Below are positions 60,454-64,000 of a DNA stretch of 64,000 nt, one piece after another. This DNA comes from an uncultured Roseibium sp. (GTDB lineage Bacteria > Pseudomonadota > Alphaproteobacteria > Rhizobiales > Stappiaceae). The position numbers were made by a program, and so were the translations under genes. Numbering within the stretch: the first letter of the stretch is position 1; every line of letters begins with the position of its first letter. The notes under the pieces are model-generated. The model saw only the letters and a list, made by a program, of their open reading frames with translations, had not been told where the DNA came from and did not search any database. The stretch lies in contig NZ_CANMFD010000001.1 of NCBI RefSeq assembly GCF_947496995.1, positions 1,050,692 to 1,114,691 on the forward strand, read 5' to 3'.

Positions 60454-61143
60454 GTGACGGAAATCAAGGACTTTTTGAAAAACAGCTTTTCGCTGGAGGG
60501 GCTTGATCCGGAGCTCGCGGTCGGCCTGTCGCGCCTTGCAAGAGCGATGAAGATGCCTTCGGGCACGATCCTGTTCGAAAACGGCGACCCGGGAAACGGT
60601 TGTTACGCGGTGCTCGAGGGCTCGCTGAAGGTCTCCCTTTTGTCCGTCGACGGCGACGAGCAGCTGCTGGCCGTCCTCGGCCCGGGCGATCTTGTCGGCG
60701 AACTGGCGCTGCTCGACGGCCGCCCGCGCTCGGCGACGGTCATTGCCCTGAAGGAGGCCCATGTCGCTTTCATCGACAAGGCTGCTTTCCAGAGGTTTTC
60801 CGATGAGAACCCCGCGGTCTATCGGCATATGCTGTCGATCGTCGGCAAGCGCCTGCGCCATGCCAACGACGTGCTGGCGGCGCGCTCCTTCCTGCCGTTG
60901 CCGGGCCGTGTCGCCCAGGCGCTGCTGCAGCTTTCGGAAACCTTCGGCAAGCCTCTGGAGAATGGCCGGGTGCTGATCCACTACAAGCTCAGCCAGGCGG
61001 ATATCGCCAATATGGCAGGCGCAGCGCGTGAAAATGTCAGCCGCGTGCTGAACGACTGGAAACGCTCCGGCACGATCAGCCGGATTTCCGGCTATTACTG
61101 CCTGGAGCAGGTGGAATTTCTGCAGCAGGCATCAACACTTTAG
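60454..61143 (+). CDS. Crp/Fnr family transcriptional regulator (229 aa)
   Basis: The cyclic-nucleotide-binding fold is at residues 10-130, with GTILFENGDPGNGCYAVLEGSLKVSL and the phosphate-cassette-like GPGDLVGELALLDGRPRSATVIALKE, which is close to the cAMP-binding consensus (GELALLD.RPRSAT). No N-terminal cysteines are present, so it is not an oxygen-sensing FNR. The C-terminal HTH_Crp domain has LSQADIANMAGAARENVSRVLNDWKRSG. The start is a GTG after GGGGGAA. The next gene overlaps its stop region with its ribosome site. Confidence 0.92.
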   Translation: MTEIKDFLKNSFSLEGLDPELAVGLSRLARAMKMPSGTILFENGDPGNGCYAVLEGSLKVSLLSVDGDEQLLAVLGPGDLVGELALLDGRPRSATVIALKEAHVAFIDKAAFQRFSDENPAVYRHMLSIVGKRLRHANDVLAARSFLPLPGRVAQALLQLSETFGKPLENGRVLIHYKLSQADIANMAGAARENVSRVLNDWKRSGTISRISGYYCLEQVEFLQQASTL

Positions 61144-61151
61144 GAGTTACA

Positions 61152-62021
61152 GTGCGAGGAGTTATCCTCTCCGCTCTTGAAACGGCACGCCGGTGGCTTC
61201 GCGGCCAGAAAAGTCCATGCAAACTGGGAATATTCCTATTCTTGCTGCTCCTGCCAGCTCTGTCGTCCCCGGTGCTTGCGCAGCCGGCGGCATGTAACGA
61301 GATCGAAAGTACACAGTCTTATCAGGACATCTTGGATTCCGACGACACACTTGAAGAGACAAGAAAGAAACTCAGCGATCTGGACCCGTTCGGCCCGGAG
61401 CTTGCCAACTATCTGGACTTTCTTTCCGGACTTGAAAACGCTTCAGGCGAGGCGGAAGAGGCAAGCGCATTTCTTCGCGACTTCAGGCCTGAGGGGGTCA
61501 TAAATCTGAACAGGCTTGAGTTCGCCCTTCTGATGGCGGAGACGAAATCTGCTTCGGATCGACAACTTTTTCTGAGCCGCTACATTACGCTTCGCAACCT
61601 CATTACGCTTTTTTGCAATGAGGACGATCCGGACATCCAGTTTCTTTCTCTATCATTGACGTTCCAGAAATTTCAGCAACCGCGAGGGGAAACTCCGTCC
61701 AGGGAGCATGTGCGTGCGGCAAGAGAGCTTGCGCGGGCGGGTGCGCTCTCGAAGGGACTTGAACCTTATTCAAGTCTGCTGAGCGAAACGTTTCAATCCG
61801 TTCGCGAGGATGAATTTGAATGGATGTATGAGTTCACCGGAGACGAGGCGTGCCGGGATCGGCAGCATGCGGACTGCCTGACGGCTTTTGAAGACAAGAT
61901 ATCAGGGGACCAAAACAGCTCGACTGAAGCGCTTCTGGAAATTGGTCTTTGTGTCTTGAAACTGGTCAAGGGTGGAAAGACCCTGTCGGTGAATGTCTGC
62001 GAATTGCAGCTTTCGCGATAA
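61152..62021 (+). CDS. exported hypothetical protein (289 aa), low GC
   Basis: I recognise no family. A signal peptide or N-terminal anchor lies at about residues 22-43 (CKLGIFLFLLLLPALSSPVLAQP, with cleavage after LAQPA likely). The mature part is acidic and helical with several cysteines (CNEIEST, LFCNEDD, EACRDRQHADCLTAF, EIGLCVLKL, VNVCELQLSR), which could form periplasmic disulfides. The base composition is clearly lower in GC than in its neighbours. It starts 8 bases after the Crp/Fnr stop, with AGGAG overlapping that stop, so it is translated from the same message. It is a lineage-specific candidate or recent acquisition. Confidence 0.75.
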   Translation: MRGVILSALETARRWLRGQKSPCKLGIFLFLLLLPALSSPVLAQPAACNEIESTQSYQDILDSDDTLEETRKKLSDLDPFGPELANYLDFLSGLENASGEAEEASAFLRDFRPEGVINLNRLEFALLMAETKSASDRQLFLSRYITLRNLITLFCNEDDPDIQFLSLSLTFQKFQQPRGETPSREHVRAARELARAGALSKGLEPYSSLLSETFQSVREDEFEWMYEFTGDEACRDRQHADCLTAFEDKISGDQNSSTEALLEIGLCVLKLVKGGKTLSVNVCELQLSR

Positions 62022-62029
62022 TTTCGGCT

Positions 62030-62473
62030 TTATTTTCTCACCTCCGGCATTGAAGCTATCTGCGTTCCTGCCAAGATGGTTTCCAGCGTCTGCGTGTTGA
62101 GGCTGTCGATAAACGCCTCCGCGGCCCGCGCCATGGCGCCTTTCAGCGCGCAGCGGGGCAGGAAAGCACAGGTTGTCGGTTCGGGCTTCAGGCAGGCCAC
62201 CACGCCGAGGTCCGGTTCCATCAGCCGGACCACATCGCCGATCCGGATGGCGGCCGGCTCTTTTGCCAGCCTTATGCCTCCGCCGCGGCCGCGGGTGGTC
62301 TCCAGATAGCCGCCCTTTGCCAGATGGGCGACGATCTTCATGACGTGGGAGTGGGCAAGGCCCAGCCGTTCTGTCAGTCCACCCACCGTTTGCGGATCGT
62401 CGGACTGGCCTGCCACCATCAGGATTCTCAAGGCGAAGTCGCTTGCCTGGCTGAGGCGCATGCGGGGACCCAT
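62030..62473 (-). CDS. nsrR: NsrR-type Rrf2 family regulator (147 aa)
   Basis: A winged helix at residues 1-75 (RLSQASDFALRILMVAGQ, VGGLTERLGLAHSHVMKIVAHLAKGGYLETTRGRGGGIRLA) carries the Rrf2 signature. Three cysteines around 90-110 (CLKPEPTTCAFLPRC) would hold an iron-sulfur cluster that reacts with nitric oxide. It is divergent from a truncated haemoglobin gene, and both start regions carry NsrR-like dyads, so it probably represses itself and the haemoglobin until nitric oxide appears. Confidence 0.88.
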   Translation of the reverse strand: MGPRMRLSQASDFALRILMVAGQSDDPQTVGGLTERLGLAHSHVMKIVAHLAKGGYLETTRGRGGGIRLAKEPAAIRIGDVVRLMEPDLGVVACLKPEPTTCAFLPRCALKGAMARAAEAFIDSLNTQTLETILAGTQIASMPEVRK

Positions 62474-62475
62474 TA

Positions 62476-62494
62476 AACATTCATATGATATGTT
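62476..62494 (-). promoter_or_regulatory. NsrR-like operator near the nsrR start
   Basis: AACATTCATATGATATGTT is a near-perfect dyad two bases upstream of the nsrR start codon. It resembles the NsrR motif ATG(C/T)AT-N-AT(A/G)CAT type, with AT-rich arms. Binding there would block translation start or transcription of nsrR. Confidence 0.55.
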
Positions 62495-62522
62495 GATTTT
62501 AACGCGACGATGTGAGATTTAA

Positions 62523-62546
62523 AAGATGCATTTAAAATGAATGTTT
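62523..62546 (+). promoter_or_regulatory. NsrR-like operator upstream of the haemoglobin gene
   Basis: AAGATGCATTTAAAATGAATGTTT contains the arms ATGCATTT and AAAATGAAT, the pattern known for NsrR sites (AAGATGCATTT and its complement). It ends 10 bases before the haemoglobin start. Confidence 0.65.
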
Positions 62547-62556
62547 GGAGGCGATC

Positions 62557-63072
62557 ATGAATCCGCGCAATTCCGGTCCGAAATCCGATCAGGCTCCCGT
62601 CTCCCGGCGGCACCGGGTTGCGGACGACGCGGGAGATCGGCTGCTGCGTTATGAAAGCGTCGACGAGGCCTCCATCCGGGTCATGGTGCAAACGTTTTAC
62701 GGCTGTATCCGCGAGCATCCGCGCCTTGGAGAGATCTTCTCGCGCCGCCTGGAAGGCCGGTGGGACGAGCACCTCCTGAAAATGGAGAGCTTCTGGCAAT
62801 CCGTTCTTTTGAAGAACGGAGCCTACAAGGGAAAGCCCGTTCCGGCCCATATGAAGCAGAAGGAACTGGTCAGTTCCGACTACGGAGAATGGCTGACAGT
62901 GTTCCGCCCGGTCGTGCGGGAGCTTTTTGTCCCGGATCTTGCCGACGAAATCATCATGGTTGCCGAACGTATCGCCCAGAGCCTCTGGCTGGCGACCTTC
63001 GGTTTCGCAGCGGCCACCCCGCCGCCCGAGCTTTCCGTGACAACCAGCGAATGGGGCGGATCAAGCCGGTAA
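62557..63072 (+). CDS. group III truncated haemoglobin (171 aa)
   Basis: A 2-on-2 globin with the group III layout: FYGCIREHPRLGEIF, WDEHLLKMESFWQSVLLKNGAYKGKPVPAHM and the proximal His, probably in the same HM..KEL stretch, followed by DYGEWLTVFRPVVRELF. It has an N-terminal extension of about 25 residues and a Pro/Ser-rich C-terminal tail. Such globins bind or detoxify nitric oxide. The ATG at 62557 is preceded by TTGGAGG. It is divergent from nsrR and carries an NsrR-like operator. Confidence 0.88.
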   Translation: MNPRNSGPKSDQAPVSRRHRVADDAGDRLLRYESVDEASIRVMVQTFYGCIREHPRLGEIFSRRLEGRWDEHLLKMESFWQSVLLKNGAYKGKPVPAHMKQKELVSSDYGEWLTVFRPVVRELFVPDLADEIIMVAERIAQSLWLATFGFAAATPPPELSVTTSEWGGSSR

Positions 63073-63233
63073 CCTGCGTTTTTTGGCGGACGTTTCTGGC
63101 GGTGTCTACTGAACGGTGCCCCTCCCGCTGTGGATCATGGCACTTCTGCTGCACCGAATGACCTGACTAGTCTTGTGATCTTCACGCCTGCCGTTAGTCT
63201 TCAAGGACGAATTGCAAAACGGGGAGTTCAGGC

Positions 63234-63620
63234 GTGAGCGAAGACAAGCCGACCGGCGAACTGACACTGCGGACCATGGCGATGCCATCCGACACCAACG
63301 CCTCCGGCGACATTTTCGGCGGCTGGGTGCTGTCGCAGATGGATCTGGCGGGCGGCATTGCCGCGGGACAAAGAGCCCAGGGGCGCGTGGTCACCATCGC
63401 GGTCGACAAGATGAAATTCATCCGCCCCGTCCAGGTCGGCGACGTTCTGTGTGTCTACGCCGAAGTCATCCGCGTCGGAAACTCGTCCATGGAGATCAAG
63501 CTGGTCTGCTGGGCCCTGCGCCACCGCTACGGTCATCGGGAAAAGGTCACCGAGGCGGTGTTCACCATGGTCGCCGTCGATGACAGCGGCAAGCCGCGCC
63601 CGGTGCCCAAAGAGCTCTGA
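63234..63620 (+). CDS. acyl-CoA thioesterase, YciA/hotdog type (128 aa)
   Basis: The single hotdog fold has LRTMAMPSDTNASGDIFGGWVLSQMDLAGGIAAG, where the Asn-x-x-Gly and the catalytic Asp are conserved, and TIAVDKMKFIRPVQVGDVLCVYAEVIRVGNSSMEI. It hydrolyses short- to medium-chain acyl-CoA. The start is a GTG with GGGGAG upstream. It is a single gene with a convergent neighbour 6 bases beyond its stop. Confidence 0.92.
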   Translation: MSEDKPTGELTLRTMAMPSDTNASGDIFGGWVLSQMDLAGGIAAGQRAQGRVVTIAVDKMKFIRPVQVGDVLCVYAEVIRVGNSSMEIKLVCWALRHRYGHREKVTEAVFTMVAVDDSGKPRPVPKEL

Positions 63621-63625
63621 ACGAA

Positions 63626-63922
63626 TTACCGCCGCTGCCGGTGGACGATGTCGGCAACAAGATCCTCGTCCACCGCACAGGTGCAGCCATTGGCCCAGAA
63701 CCGCAGCAGGTCCGTCAGACGCTGGATCCGTTCTTCCGGTGCCAGCGGGGCCTTGCGACGCCGAATTCCGCCAATGAGACGCATGGACCTGATGCGCGCC
63801 AGAACGCAGTCTTCAGCTGCCTGTTCCCAGATTTTCGTATCGGCAGGTTCACAAGGTGAATGGCCGGCGATCAGATCTGCCGCACGTCCGGCAAAAGGCT
63901 GTTGAGACAAAAAATCCTCCAT
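63626..63922 (-). CDS. small hypothetical protein (98 aa)
   Basis: I do not recognise this protein. It is helical and contains several Arg and Cys residues: ADLIAGHSPCEPADTKIWEQAAEDCVLARIRSMRLIGGIRRRK and LTDLLRFWANGCTCAVDEDLVADIVHRQRR. The ATG at 63922 lacks a good ribosome site, so the start may be wrong. It converges on the thioesterase gene with a 5-base gap, which is typical for a real gene in a compact genome. Confidence 0.5.
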   Translation of the reverse strand: MEDFLSQQPFAGRAADLIAGHSPCEPADTKIWEQAAEDCVLARIRSMRLIGGIRRRKAPLAPEERIQRLTDLLRFWANGCTCAVDEDLVADIVHRQRR

Positions 63923-64000
63923 CGGTTGCCCGAGGAGGACTGGCGCATGAAAGAAAACCGCTTAGTTGCCGGTCAGCCTCTCTTGAGAGTCAGCCCGGCC
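63923..64000. other. window-edge sequence, possible partial genes
   Basis: On the plus strand an ATG at 63948 with GAGGAGG 8 bases upstream opens a frame (MKENRLVAGQPLL...) to the window end. On the minus strand a frame entering from outside ends in TAA at 63962-63964 (...SQERLTGN). Only one is likely to be real, and too little sequence is present to decide. Confidence 0.3.

Overview
The window is ordinary-looking, GC-rich chromosome of an alphaproteobacterium, most likely a Hyphomicrobiales member of the Stappiaceae type (Roseibium/Labrenzia/Stappia-like). This rests on two phasins with a PhaR-like operator, a tRNA-His lacking G-1 and carrying A73 (an alphaproteobacterial trait), DUF1127, DUF2927 and DUF3422 proteins, the hisS-hisZ-hisG order, two complete TRAP transporter systems, and the neighbours rsmE-gshA. 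The genus is inference. There is no prophage, insertion sequence, CRISPR array or rRNA operon.

Layout. 0-4 kb: the start of a PAS-type cell-cycle-like histidine kinase (cut by the window edge), two phasins and tRNA-His. 3.8-10.2 kb: a minus-strand operon of a GntR/UTRA regulator, TRAP dctP-dctQ-dctM and a DUF3604 protein, with three copies of a TCCT-N4-AGGA operator upstream. 10.4-20.8 kb: TauE/SafE-like and AzlCD exporters, a fused APH-like/P-loop kinase, Hsp20, an acetolactate-synthase-like TPP enzyme, a Pat-type acyl-CoA synthetase/acetyltransferase and a universal stress protein with an FNR/FixK-like box. 20.9-27.5 kb: a DctBD two-component system followed by TRAP dctPQM behind a sigma-54 promoter. 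27.6-36 kb: DUF805, xseA, rsmE, gshA, a DUF1127 protein and a tandem pair of LysR paralogues. 36-47.3 kb: a DMT exporter, a GntR regulator with L-lactate dehydrogenase, DUF3422, cytochrome c, and a LysR gene divergent from glcD-glcE-DUF4870-glcF. 47.3-56.1 kb: ClC exchanger, L,D-transpeptidase, DUF2927, CheZ-like phosphatase, Tag glycosylase, hisS-hisZ-hisG. 56.5-64 kb: a GT2-GtrA / GT39 / YdjC-family cassette, a Crp/Fnr regulator with an exported orphan, NsrR with a truncated haemoglobin, and a YciA-type thioesterase.

Metabolic theme: uptake of organic acids by TRAP systems, oxidation of lactate and glycolate, storage as polyhydroxyalkanoate granules, and responses to low oxygen and nitric oxide.

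The most interesting unit is at 56.5-60.1 kb. Its family content (an undecaprenyl-phosphate sugar transferase, an ArnT-like transferase and a YdjC-family protein) matches the Francisella FlmF2/NaxD/FlmK lipid A modification set, but the YdjC protein has lost nearly every residue known to bind metal or catalyse deacetylation. The second is the DUF3604-TRAP operon with its repeated operator.
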